Notes: a model not told the origin generated them from the sequence alone. A DNA stretch of 64,000 nt from Trema orientale (GCA_002914845.1 JXTC01000117.1:726223-790222); one strand, 5' to 3'. Counted from the stretch's first letter, positions 37,425 to 49,330 are shown. A program made the numbers and translations.

Positions 37425-37760
37425 GGATACTATGTCGCTTATCTAGGAAGTGACGTAGTAGGATGCCAAAAAAGACCTAATCGGTCTGCTTATCACATCA
37501 CCTTCTAGAAAAGCGACGTGGTATCGCCATCCTACCACGTCACTTTTCACGAGAGTGATGTGGTACCCCCGAATAAGCGACATAGTAGGCCTGGATTAAC
37601 TGACATTTCGTTAGTTATTCTGGCTATCACATCGCAATCTATACAACCACTATGGTGGAATCCCATACCTCATCACTTTTTAAACGATGTGGTATGATGT
37701 GAGTCTGCCACGTCATTTGTTTCCAAGTCGTTTATGGAGTGATTTGATTTTTCTACTATA
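37425..37760. repeat. CACTA subterminal repeats, right
   Basis: Repeated units such as AAGTGACGTAGTAGG, GCGACGTGGTA and CTACCACGTCACTT in both orientations. They are similar to, but more diverged than, the left array at 8820-9120. Confidence 0.75.
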
Positions 37761-37761
37761 T

Positions 37762-37801
37762 CGTCCTATAAATGACGTGAAAAATACTTTCTGTAGTAGT
37801 G
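37762..37801 (-). repeat. CACTA right terminal inverted repeat
   Basis: Read inward: CACTACTACAGAAAGTATTT followed by TTCACGTCATTT. Followed on the outside by AGA. Confidence 0.85.
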
Positions 37802-37804
37802 AGA

Positions 37805-40440
37805 CTTCCAAACCTTATGTTGGTCCTTTTCTGAATAAAGCAGAATGTGGTAATAGCCTTCCCTTAGACATTAAACGCCATGAAAATAAGCCCCACGTTT
37901 TTTGATGCTTGGATTTATGATCAGCATGTTTCCACGAGGACTAACCCTTTGCTAAAATAACTCGCGCGGGATAACTCTAAGACATTAGCGTTATTTGATC
38001 TTTTAATGCACATATTTTTGCTTTGATCTTGTTAAAATAAATTAATTTATTTTTATTTCATTTTTTAATTATTTTGTAGTTAAATTAAATGAAAATGGCA
38101 AATGGGGGAAGTTCGGAGATTTATGGCAAAATAGTCAAAGAAAAATCAGGTGTTTGCTGCAATGGCTATCAGGTGACCCATGAGTTACCTAGTTTCGCTT
38201 TTTGATACTCAATGAGTATTTATGCGATGATTGTTATTCTTTGTTCATTTTTAATTATTTTTGTCCATCATTAAACATAAACGATTCGAAAAGGATAAAA
38301 AATCATCTTTCCACTCAAAAAATCATCTTTTCACTACATTTTCAAGAAAGAGAAATAAACAAAAGGAAATTCTATCCTGGATAATAGAACATAATTATTT
38401 GTATACATAGATAATTTTAGTTATATATCCTTTTTTAAAATCATTTTATAAATATTTATATAAAGAAATCAAAAAGCATGAGACAACTAAAAGATGAGAT
38501 AATATTAATGTAGCTAATATTGAATGTAATAACGATGTTAACCAATCGATGTTCCTCATTACTTGTTAGTTCTTATTATTTTTTTTATAAACCAAATGTG
38601 TTAACTATTCAAACTATAGTTGGCGTTTCAATAAAACTAAAAGACTTTAAGTCAATATTATGTTTATTACTAAATGACATTAACTAATTTTAATTTTGTT
38701 TACTTCTGTAGATTAAGTGACAAATATATTTATACTTATTTGATTATGATGATTCCAACCTTTCATTACATAATTTCATTAAAGTATTACTAATTTTATT
38801 TACATTAAGTTTTATATTTAAAAATAATTTAATTATACCTTTGTAAATATGATAGGAACCATAAAATATTATGGAGAATTTATTCATTTTTCACCTATTT
38901 AAAATTAAGTTTTTAACCAAATTCAACTTGTCAATATCTAATGAGAAGATTTCTTTTATTTTTAATATCCACGCTTAAGACTTGACGAGTACGCGCGTCT
39001 TAAGATGGGGAAAAAGGTTTTAGTTTACAAGCAACGAACTAGACACTAACCTTTTTAATGTCTTTTACTCAAACCAAGGGTTAAGAACTCATGATGTGGT
39101 GGACAGGCTACAAATTATAATTTTAAAATTAATAAAATTGAATAAAATTAATAGAGGCTATCAAGCTATAAATGAATGTGATTTTCGCTCTAAATTTTAG
39201 TATGTGCAAATGATGGGTAAAAGTTGTAAACTCGTTTTTTTCTTAAAAATTTTATCTGTTGTCCTCACCTTCTCTGAGCAATTAGGTATAGTTTATACGA
39301 AATTTTAAAAGAGAGATCACGGTAGCGTATGTTCTATGGGTGTTTATGTCTCGATGGTTAAGGATTTACTAACAACTTATTATATGGTCTTAAGTACATC
39401 ATAATTTTTTTCTAATTTTTCCGAAGTATAATTTGAAGATATCATTGATTAGTTTACACTTTAAAAATAATCATAGAAATTGATGGAATCCCAATCAATT
39501 AACCATCATAAAGCTACCCCTCTTACCAAAGTACTTCTTTCTGTTTAGTATGTCCATGTGAATATCAATCGAGAAAAATAATAAATTTCAAAACAATTAA
39601 AAAAAAAATAAGAAGAACATTTGACTCAAAATTATTGTTAGGACTTAGCTCAATAAGAGTGAATGATAGATATACAAAAAGGATGGATAATGGATGGGAC
39701 ACCCTGTGCGGAAAATACAAAATGCGAGGAGGTATGCAAGGAAAAGAAAGCTCAAAAGGGATTTTGTGTAAAAAGCAGTCATAAGACAGGAATAGGTATA
39801 TGCCACTGCTATGAAGGCACTAAGGAAACCTAAAAAGGGTAAACCTGTTAGCAATTATGCCCTTTAAACGGTTTGAATTCCTGTAAAACTATATCGATCT
39901 ATAAAAGATATGTTGCATCTATTATATGAAGGCTTCATAAATCATAACGGTTGGATTTATGCCCTTGAAGAAGTTGAAAACTATATATAAAACAATGTTA
40001 AGTTAAACGATAATTTGTTTTAATTATTTCACGTAGTGTTTGTATTGGAAAATTATAATTATGTTAAGTAAATTTCTCAAGGATCCTAGACTTAAAAAAA
40101 TAATAATGTTGTCTAGCGTGGTAGACATATATAATATTAATCCTTTATTGTGTCTAAATTAGTTCATTGCCTGTAAAGAGTAGCTAGACACTTTTTATTT
40201 GGACGAGGATAGACTATTCTAGTTTAATAGCGAGTGATGAGTATTTGACCTTGATCAGAAGCCCCAATATATGTTAGATGTAGCAAATTGAATAAAATGA
40301 AACTTGATTGTTTGTTAATACAATTGTAAATTTTTCCTTAAAAAAGAATACAGTTGTAAATTTTACGATATCTATCTTAATTTTAAAATAAATAATGAAT
40401 TTACTTTATATTACGTGATTTATTAACGAATATGACCCAA
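37805..40440. other. Intergenic; diverged duplication copy A at 38460-39460
   Basis: AT-rich, no gene seen. The segment 38460-39460 resembles 41375-42775 (see that entry). The open frame at 39645-39854 (minus) is hydrophobic but matches nothing I recognise and was not called. Confidence 0.55.
38460..39460 (+). repeat. Diverged non-coding duplication, copy A
   Basis: Collinear with 41375-42775. Shared landmarks include AAAATTGAATAAAAT, ATCAAGCTATAA, CAATTAGGTAT or TAATTAGGTAT, and GGTCTTAAGTACATCAT against GTTCTTAAACACATCAT. Many substitutions and indels separate the copies, so it is old. Confidence 0.75.
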
Positions 40441-40601
40441 GCCAACTGGGACTAGCTCAGTTGGTCCAAGGTTTGAGGGTTGTGTGTGTATTTGGGGGGG
40501 TCAAGAGTTCAAACCTTGGTAGTGTGTGTGTGTGTCATTTTCTTTTAATTTGTAGTAAGTGGTGGTCATTAGTTAAGCCCCACTTTTTAAAAAAAAAAAA
40601 A
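40441..40601 (+). mobile_element. tRNA-derived SINE, copy 2
   Basis: Box A-like TAGCTCAGTTGGTCCAAGG and box B-like AAGAGTTCAAACCTTGG, followed by TGTAGTAAGTGGTGGTCATT and an A tail. It is flanked by a perfect 20-bp target duplication, TATTAACGAATATGACCCAA (40421-40440, 40602-40621), which marks a fairly recent insertion. Confidence 0.95.
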
Positions 40602-40912
40602 TATTAACGAATATGACCCAATTACATTATTTAACAGTACTTAACTATTTAATCTGAGAACTAAGTATCAAATAAAGTTATTTATTATATTATGTCTCTA
40701 TTGGTAAAGTAGCTGTAATCATTTGATGTGTATATATAAGGTAATAAAGAATAAGATAACTGGAGGGAAATACTGTAATTTCACTAGATACTATTGTTAA
40801 AAAAATTTCCTAATAAAATACATTTGCATGTATCAATGTTTATACGCTTCCTGTAATATGCATTTCTCTCAAGCGTGAAGTTAAAGAATTCAGTTGCTGA
40901 TGTATAAGTATC

Positions 40913-41106
40913 TGCGACCAATGTTAATTAAAGTTATCAAGCATATGAATACCTCACGTAATGATAAACGATCGAGAAAGTTCTTAATTAGCTTAACCAT
41001 TATGAATAACTATATTTTCATCTAAAGGTCTTAAGCCAATTAAGAACTTTCTCGTTTATCATTACGTGAGGTATTAATTTGCTTGATAACGTTAACATTG
41101 GTCGCA
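40913..41106. other. Long hairpin (inverted repeat, 84/76-bp arms, 34-bp loop)
   Basis: The left arm 40913-40996 pairs with the right arm 41031-41106. It begins TGCGACCAATGTTAA and closes with AACATTGGTCGCA, and the middle has CCTCACGTAATGATAAACG against CGTTTATCATTACGTGAGG-like sequence. Only a few small bulges (4-6 bases extra on the left arm) and mismatches interrupt it. It could be a foldback MITE or a young microRNA-like locus. I do not recognise any known mature miRNA in it. Confidence 0.85.
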
Positions 41107-41374
41107 GAGCAATTTTTGGCATATGATTATGAATTTGCATTAATTATTCTCAGCATAATTAATTAGAAATTTTTATTTTATTGAAATATACTATCATGAA
41201 AGAGTTTTGATATAATTATATATACTCAACATTTCACTAAAGAATATGTAATTTCATTTTTGATAACCAGATATTACTTAATTTCTGCATAGAGAGATTT
41301 TTTTTTTTTTTGATGGAATAGAGAGATAATTTCAATATATTTGTTTCTTGGAAAATGGTTTTTAAACATTTATA

Positions 41375-42775
41375 CAATGAAATGAAAAATGTGGAAACAA
41401 CCGAAAAATGAGATAATTATAATGTTAGTTATATTGAATGTAGTATTCCTAATCATGCAAAGAAGTACTTTATCACTTGCCTTTTAAGGCCCAAAAGTTG
41501 CTTCTATCACTGTTTGGGATAAATTATTAGAAAATCTTCTTTTATTTAAAAGATTTATGTAAGGAAACATAGATCCACTATCTTTTTAAGAGAGATCTTC
41601 TCATATACTTTTATTTCAAGATGTAAAAATTATATCAAACGGACCCATATTTACCTTTTTATTATTAAAATTATGAGAAATTTAAGTGGATGTCCATTTT
41701 TTTTTACTTGATTTTAGTTGTCCTGTTTTTATAGCTAAATGACCAGATACATGTATTTTTACACTTGGTATATATGCACATATTCCAGTTTTAGTTTATG
41801 TACTGAGTACATAACTTTTTACACTGTGTACATAACAATTAATATGTGGTTATATATATTCATATACCTGTTATTTTGCTATAACATTTGAAAAATGGAC
41901 ATTTACTTAAAATGGGCCAAACTTTCGGTCATTTTGCCATAAGACCCATTATAAGTGGAAGTTGTACTTATTACTAAAGGATGTTAATTTATTATAGTTT
42001 TATTTACTTATATTTATATTAAGTAGATTATGTTTAAAACCTATTTGTTTATGATCATTTCAATCTTTAGTTAAATCATTTTACTGTAAAATTATTTATA
42101 CCAATTACATTATTTTTAAATTTTTTAATTTATAATTTACATATATATATACCTATGTAATTATGGCGAGTATAATAAAATTTTATGAAGAATTTACATT
42201 ATTTTACACACATTTAGATGTAGTGTTTTAATTAATTCAACTTGCCAAGATCAAGTGAGACGATTTCTTTCATTTCTAAAATTAGTGCCTAAGACTTAAA
42301 ACATGTTTAAAGAAAACAAATGTTTTCCTTTAAAAGCTACGAACTTCGCAATAGACTCTATTGTTCTTTTATTCCATCCAAGGATTAAGAAAAGCTTATG
42401 ATTTTAGTAGTATAATTTATGTTTTAAATGAATAAAATTGAATAAAATATCAACCATCAAGCTATAACTGAATTTAGTTTTCACTGTATACCTTGGTGCG
42501 CTCAAATAATGGGTAACAATTGAAGTTTATTTATTTCTTAGAAACGTTATCAATTGTCCTCATCTTCTTTAGTAATTAGGTATGATTTTGTACAAAATTA
42601 TTAAAGACATATCCTAGGAGCGTATGTTGTACGAGTATTTATTTCCTAAGAGTCAAGAATTTACCAAATTTACTATATGTTCTTAAACACATCATTTGAT
42701 GTAAGTTAAAACTATTTTTCTTTTCTCTTTTTTTGTTTTCTAGTATCTATTTTCAAGATATCGCAACCAACTATT
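41375..42775 (+). repeat. Diverged non-coding duplication, copy B
   Basis: Partner of 38460-39460, with about 400 extra bases (roughly 41500-41940) that copy A lacks. No coding frame. Confidence 0.75.
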
Positions 42776-43425
42776 ATTAAGAATTTCATCTTTGGACCAA
42801 AAACAACCAAGAGGTGGAATACCACAAAGAAAAAATATACCTAATAAAAAAGAGATTTTTGTAATTGGTATATGTATGCTTAAACCTTTGGTTACTAGTT
42901 ACTAGTGCTCGAAAACTGATTATCAGTTATTAGTTACTTTTTAAAACAAACGTATTTTTCTAAAAGCTTTTTAAAAAGTGAGATTTTTCTAAAAAATACG
43001 GTACCAGATTTAGAAAAAACTAAGCCCACTGTGAATTTGCAATTCTTCTCTGAAATGGCTATAGATGGCCTAATTTTCTCTTTTTAAATTGATGGCGAAA
43101 TTTACATAGCATTTTCTAGCCAAGTATTTAGAAGAATGACACTAAATTACGTTTTAAATCGTATTTTTGTCAATTTTTTTAGACACATGTAAAACTGTCA
43201 AAAATCCTATGATAAATTAGACTCAACTCCACTTTTGTTGGCATATTAATTATTTTTGGCAACTATACATCAGTTACATACGTCATTTATTTTATTTTTG
43301 AATTAAGGTAGGAAATTTGAGCCTAATTCATTTTTTTATACTAATATTGTAAAGTATAATTACACAGAAGACCAGAAAAAAAAGTTTCACCCTAAGAGTT
43401 TCCTCTTCTATATTGAAGGTCATGA
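42776..43425. other. Intergenic, no gene seen
   Basis: AT-rich sequence without a recognisable feature. Confidence 0.5.
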
Positions 43426-43433
43426 TGTTCAAC

Positions 43434-44084
43434 TAGAGGTGTCAAATGTGGGTCATGCCGGCCCCCGGTCCTCTACAGTACAAGCTTTGCAGGGCCATAG
43501 GTCATGCCTAGCCCGACCCTCTACAGTACAGGACCCTGCCAAGCTCAGCCCACTTACAAAAATGCTAGGCCCAACACTGGCCCTTGAAGGACCACGGCCG
43601 TACTTGGGCCTAGCCCTAAAAGGCCAGCACTATTGGGCCTTAAAAGGGCCATCCTTTTTTGGGAGAAAATTCATTTTTTTTTAAAAAAAATATATTTTTT
43701 GTTAGACAATATAATGGAAAATTTCAATTTCATAATTAATATATTTGTAGAATAAGTGATATTTTTTTTTTGGTTAATATCTTCATTGTAAATATATAAA
43801 GTAATAAAAAAATATCTATATTTCTCAATAAAATTATAAAGAGCTTAGTCCTAACCCTTCATAAGCCAAGGTTGGCCCAAGCCCGTGACGTGATAGGGCC
43901 GACCGTAACCCTTAACATGCTTGGGCTGTGTCCAGACTTAGGGCCTAAAAGTCAGGCCCAGCCTATGCCCCTTAAAAATTAGGGTTGCCCCAAGCCCACG
44001 AAAAATCCATGTCGTACCTGGCCCTACACTATTCAAGGCCATGTCGGGCTGTTCATGGACGGCCCGACCCAATCGACACCTCTA
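43434..44084. mobile_element. Non-autonomous hAT element (MITE)
   Basis: Perfect 10-bp terminal inverted repeats TAGAGGTGTC / GACACCTCTA and a perfect 8-bp target duplication TGTTCAAC (43426-43433, 44085-44092), both hAT traits. It is 651 bp and GC-rich at both ends, with many GGCCC/GGGCC units. These may be transposase-binding subterminal repeats. Non-coding. Confidence 0.92.
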
Positions 44085-44092
44085 TGTTCAAC

Positions 44093-44840
44093 CATACCTA
44101 AGAGCGTTTTCTTCCACTTGACCAACACTAGTTTCACCCTTGAACACGTGTCCATTGTACATGAAGAGAAAGCACAAGCCTTAAGGCAATGGACACGTGA
44201 AGCGCACCACACAGACAAAGTGCCAACCTCTTTGAGTAAATTGTTGAAAAAAGGCCATATCGAGTATCAACAGTGAAGGCAACAAATACAGAGTTCTTAC
44301 AAGAATTTTACATTCCAAACAGCCAACAAAAGCAATGCCCCAAACATTTCAAACAGGTAAAGAGCAAAGACTTGAGAAGACATTTCATGCTACCTATTTC
44401 TTTTTCCTGCTTGAGAAATAATCATCAACAATGATAAAAACTTTTAACATCTATATTACTGCAAGTTGAACGTTTTTGTTGTTTGGTACTTGTTTTTCAT
44501 GATACAGTTGCTGCTATGTTGTGTCTGCCTTTACGGCCCCTCGAATTGAGCCTCTGACGAGCAGTGTCGAGCCCTATGAAAGTCTAGCTTTGCAGGCTGT
44601 TGCTGACATTGGCCTAACAAGAATGGTAATTTTAATTCACTAACCAGAATCACTAAAAGCCACCACATAAACAATACAAATTCTAGACATCAATGTTATC
44701 TTCAGACATCGAACAATGCATCTGGAAAATTGAAACAAGCCAACCCACTATACCACAATGTAGGCGGTTTCTGAAAGGGAGCTGGGAAATAGAAGTAGAA
44801 GAAGTGAGAAGAAGAGAAAATGATGAGCCTATTTACTCGT
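44093..44840. other. 3' flank and probable 3' UTR of the trehalose-phosphate synthase gene
   Basis: No gene called. The part next to 44841 is expected to be 3' UTR of the minus-strand gene. The polyadenylation site was not located. Confidence 0.5.
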
Positions 44841-47800
44841 CTATGCAATAACCACTCGCTGATGAGCTTGGGGACTTCTAGCTGCCTGCTCTGAAGCATT
44901 GGCGAGACCTTGCAGCATTCTCAGAATCTCAGTTGTGTCTTCCAAGTAGTATTTGGCCTTGCTTGGTTTTTGGCCTACCGTGCAGGCAAACACTTCGGCA
45001 ACTGGAGAGAGAGAATCCTTTGCGCTCGTTATCACCTCAAACATGTCCTCGTCGGACCTGTCATCCCCAATACAGAGAACGAAGTCTGGAAGCATCGACT
45101 TCTGCTTCATGGTTGAAAGGAGTCGTTCTGCTATGAGACCCTTGTTCACACCCTGTTGAGTTGGTGATGAAAAAGAAGGAAGCAGGTGAATTTGAAGGAA
45201 CTTCAAAAGCAGAATGATGGCAGAATGAGTAAGACGTATAAACAGACTTTGAAATAGAGTTTCCAAGTCCTTTTTACCATATTGAAAATTTTTGTTAACT
45301 TTTTGTATCTAAAATATGAGAATGTATGAGCTTGATGATTCAACTTGCAGGCAACAACAGGCAGACTGCAGGCTCATCCGATGAGTCTAAGCTGTCTACT
45401 ACTCGATATTGAGAGTGATGAGACTCATGACTCCTCAAATGGTCCATAAATTGTCTGAACAGATACCTTAGTTGTATTTGCACCTAAGAATCCTACTTCA
45501 TGTTTGTCTACAACATCCTTGTTTTCAATAACAGTAAAAATTCAAATTCTTCAAGAATTCATGCAAAGGACTTAACCCCCATCCCGGCCCTATATGATTA
45601 ATGGATCACATTTGACATAACCCTTATGGCCAACAATAAAATTTGTGGCAACTGCTATCAACAATCCATTTTCATTATATATTTCATGAACCAGAAAACC
45701 GACCGATACCAGAAAAGAGGAACAGTCCCACTAACCTGAGGTTTAACTTCTACAATGTGCGGACCACTTTTCACAGAAACTGGCTCATTCGCAAGAACAC
45801 TTTCCAAGTGATCAAGAAGCTCCTTAGCTTGGCATGAGCCGAAATCCGGATCCGCATGCTGGTAATTCCATACAAGAGCACTCTCTTTGGCCTCTATGGT
45901 AGACCCATCAGTTGTTTCGGTATATAATTGCATTACTGGTTCAGCAATTTGCTTCCAATCAAAATCGGGAATAGACACACAAGTCTCCCAATCTGCATCA
46001 TGGTTTGTCCTGCAAAACGAACAAGCCCCAATTTGAATCACATCAAGAAGATATTCTGTGCCATGTTTACCTCAATAATGTACTATTAAACACGTTGAGT
46101 TTAATTCACAAGAAGTATGGCTAATTTAAACCTTCGCATAATTGAAATAGCTTGAATAGAGTCTGTGAATGGAATAGGCAAAAGTTTTGGAAGTAATATG
46201 ATATGCATTAGTCTGTTTACAACAAAATGAGTTCTCTTACCAAATTCCAGAATCATGCTCACAAACCTTATCTGATCTAAAAAAACATGATAACAACCCA
46301 AGAAAATGTGCTTGGCTAAGGACATTCCAACAGAGGAATAAATTCATTCCTAAGCTTTTGCTTAAAACTTAAGAGAGTTCAAAATCTATGCCCTATCCCA
46401 TTCATGTTTGTACTTCACAAAACAACGCTAAGAACAAAAATTCCATTACTAAGAAAGAGTCCAATATCTAGATGACATGTAAAGTGTGTAAAGGCGTTTA
46501 CCTCAGAAAATAACCATGTTCTGCTGCAATACCCAGCTTTTTACAGGAAGAAAACCATTCAATTAACGTTTTTCTGTCTTTCCCACTAACAAGGAAAACA
46601 ATGTTTTTAGGATCTCTGCACAAGCTGTTCAATACTCCAACAGCCTCTATGTCAGGAGTTGCACTAATTGAACTCGACATCATCAAAGCACCATCATAAT
46701 CCAACAGGATTGCTCGGTTCTTGGTTCTTTTATAAGCTGAAACAATATGCTCAACACTAAGCTTTCTGAAATTTGGATCCAAGGCAATCACCCTGAAACC
46801 CAAACCGAAACCAATCCCCCAACACCTTCTCCTCAAATGATCTCTACAGGCCCTTTCAAGATCCAGCAAAAAGCTTCGTGCCCAATAAGCGACGTCATGT
46901 GTAATAACATACTTATAATGCTTTTCATGCCTCATCTGTTTCTCTGCCTCAGAGTATATAAGTGCAGAATCCATAGCTTCAGCCACAGCATCAACATTCC
47001 ATGGATTGACCCGAATTGCTCCACTAAGCGACGGGGAGCAGCCAATAAACTCAGACACCACCAGCATACTCTTCTTAGGATTTGTTGGGTTGAGTCCTAA
47101 AGTTTCATCAAGCTTCTCATTCCCTTGCCTGCATATTATGTATTCATAAGGTATAAGATTCATCCCATCCCTCACTGCTGTAACAAGACAACACTCAGCA
47201 ATCACGTAATAAGCTATTCGCTCAAAAAACTGAAGTGGGGAGTCGATCAAGACTACGGGATTATATCCCGGCCTTCCAAACGCCTTGTTGATCCTGCTCA
47301 CAGTGAAATGAGTTTCGGACTGGACTTCCTGCACATCTTTTCCCCGGCCTCTCGCAGGGTTGGCGATTTGAACTAAAACAACTTTACCCCTCTTGTCAGG
47401 ATTTTGAATAAGCAATTGTTCCATGGCCAAAAGCTTCAAGCTTATACCTTTGAAGATATCCATGTCATCGACCCCAAGCAATACAGTTCGACCCCTAAAC
47501 TGAGCTCGCAGCTCTGCAACTTTCAATTCAGTCTCAGGAAGATTCAACACGTGTTCGAGCTGGCGAATGTGTATCCCGACAGGAAGAATCTTGATGCTTA
47601 CAGTTCTACCATAATACTCAAGCCCAATGTAACCTCTCTTAGACTGATAAGAAATCCCTAGCATTCTGCTACAACAAGAGAGAAAATGCCTCGCGTAATC
47701 AAAAGTATGAAAGCCAATAAGGTCTGAGTTCAAAAGCGCTCTTAAAAGCTCCTCTCTCACGGGAAGAGTCCTGTAGATTTCAGATGAGGGGAAAGGACTA

Positions 47801-48486
47801 TGGAGGAAAAACCCGAGCTTCACTCTATTAAACCTCTTCCTCAAAAACGTTGGCAGAACCATCAAATGGTAATCATGAACCCAAACGAAGTCATCATCAG
47901 GGTTAATCACTTCCATAACTTTATCAGCAAATATCTTGTTCACAGAAAGGTAAGCTTGCCAAAGTGACCTGTCGAACCGGCCGCCAAGATCCGGCGACAG
48001 AGGAAGCATGTAGTGAAACAATGGCCACAAATGTTGTTTACAAAACCCATGATAGAATTTGCTGAAAAGCTCAGGTGGGATAAAAGCTGGGACACACTTG
48101 AATGTATCAAGTAAAGTTTGAGCCACATCATCTTGCTCACCTGGGTCGATTTCTTCTTTTAGGCAACCAATATAGACCACTTCAAAATCTTCTCCTAAAC
48201 CATCTTTGAGCTGCAAAAGGAGGGAGTCCTCATCCCAGCTAAAATCCCACTCCCCATTTTCTTTTTTGCTTATTCTAAGTGGAAGCTGGTTTCCCACAAT
48301 GATCATTCTTTCTTGGGAAATCGATGAGGGAGCGTCAGAGCCGACGCTGTTGCTGTTGTCGTCGTCGATTTCGGACAAGACGCCGGCCACTGTGGCCACT
48401 CTTGGCAGCCTCTTTTTCTCCCGGCCAAACGTTGGGGAGTCACCAGAAGTAAGATCTAGTAAGTTAGAGTAAGACCTTGAAACCAT
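44841..48486 (-). CDS. TPS: Class II trehalose-6-phosphate synthase-like protein (TPS5-11 group)
   Basis: Three coding exons: 48486-46502, 46009-45736 and 45152-44841. All have GT..AG introns, and they join in frame to give 856 aa, the usual class II length. Residues about 60-540 form the GT20 glucosyltransferase domain (NQLPL, WVHDYHLMVLP, GFFLHSPFPSSEIYRTLP, AVRDGMNLIPYEY). Residues about 590-830 form the HAD-type TPP domain (DYDG at 596, IAAEHGYF, CIGDDRSDEDMF). Class II members generally lack TPS activity and act in sugar/T6P signalling. Here the usual Arg of the NRLP motif is Gln, and the HAD motif DYDGT reads DYDGA (Ala codon 46687-46689). The start MVSRSYSNLLDL matches relatives; an upstream in-frame ATG (48606) lies in the leader intron. 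The family is certain, but the closest Arabidopsis paralogue (TPS7 or TPS8/9/10) is undecided. Confidence 0.95.
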
Positions 48487-49330
48487 TCTTGATCGCTTGA
48501 GGTTGAGTTCTACGAGGAAATACCCACTAAAGAAAACAGAATCAGAAGAAAGGATAAGGCAAGAAATTCCAGCAATCTTAATGGAACATGATATCTCCAC
48601 ATGCAACCAAAAAATCTATGTCCAGCTTAATTTACATATCAATGGGAATATTACATACATGCATATATAGAAAGAGATGCTCAAGCAAATTGAAATGAAG
48701 AATCCAATACCAAAATCCCTCTTCATGAACCCCAAAAAAAAAAAGTAAAACAAAATGAAATAAATAAAAGCCCCTCTAGCTAATGGAATATTAATATGTA
48801 TCTTCAAACAAGCATTAGTCAACTCAAATCAAAGTGGCAAAAGTTGAGGCATGAACATAAATAACCCTAAAGCAATAGACTTGAAACTACCCAGAAGCTA
48901 ATTAATCTGAGGAGATAACATCAAAGAGTGACAAATATAATTATTATTACCTTCCAAAACTCCAGTCACAGAACAACCCAGAAAAGAGAAACCCCACAAA
49001 GCTAAGAGGGTCTATTTACACAGCAAAATCAATCAAAGCATCTTTAGAGGGATTCCAAATGCATATTCAAATACAATCCATTTTCCATAAATGAAAACAT
49101 AGGCTAGAGAGAGAGAGGGAGAGAGAAAGAGTCAACTTAGCAAGTGAATAAAACGGCACTGAGTAGCAAAGTGGGGAAGTGAGCAAAGGTACACATAAAG
49201 TGACATGCAAGATGAGAGAGAGAAGAGAATAATAATAAGTATGGAGAAGGAAAAGCCTTATAGAGTTTTTTCAGAAGAGAAGGGTGGAACTTACCCTTAG
49301 AAGTTAAGAGAGAGAGAGACTGAATGGAAT
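48487..49330 (-). promoter_or_regulatory. 5' leader of the TPS gene with a probable UTR intron
   Basis: On the minus strand a strong donor (AAGG|GTAAGTTCC, about 49293) and an acceptor before the start codon (TTCTTTAG, near 48527) suggest an intron of about 760 bp in the 5' UTR, a common arrangement in class II TPS genes. A weaker donor is seen near 48952. The first exon is GA-rich (49300-49320 and beyond). The transcription start was not fixed. Confidence 0.55.

Larger units (their letters stand above)
8775..37801. mobile_element. Composite CACTA (En/Spm) span with nested insertions
   Basis: The left end is CACTACTAGAAAAACTATTT (8775). The right end, read inward, is CACTACTACAGAAAGTATTT (from 37801). 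Both continue with TTCACGTCATTT. The three bases outside are AGA on both sides (8772-8774, 37802-37804), which fits the 3-bp target duplication of CACTA elements. Both ends are followed by subterminal repeats rich in ACGTCGTAGG-like units. Inside are a minus-strand TNP2 gene and a TNP1/Ulp1 gene at the left, a plus-strand Ulp1 gene at the right, and many later insertions. Because each end lies about 600 bp beyond the 3' end of a Ulp1 gene, this may be two elements sharing one span and not one element. Confidence 0.6.

Noticed and set aside
39645-39854. Hydrophobic 69-aa open frame, minus strand
   Set aside because: No conserved motif, no upstream gene context, and chance length in AT-rich DNA.
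40441-40530. tRNA gene
   Set aside because: Box A and B are present, but the cloverleaf is degenerate and a SINE tail and target duplication follow, so it is a SINE head. The same holds for 31830-31926.
44055-44276. 73-aa open frame, plus strand
   Set aside because: It starts inside the hAT MITE and runs across its border. No homology recognised.
48487-48606. Upstream in-frame ATG extending the TPS protein by 40 residues
   Set aside because: Relatives start at MVSRS/MISRS. The extension is hydrophobic and crosses a splice-acceptor-like site (TTCTTTAG), so it is leader intron.
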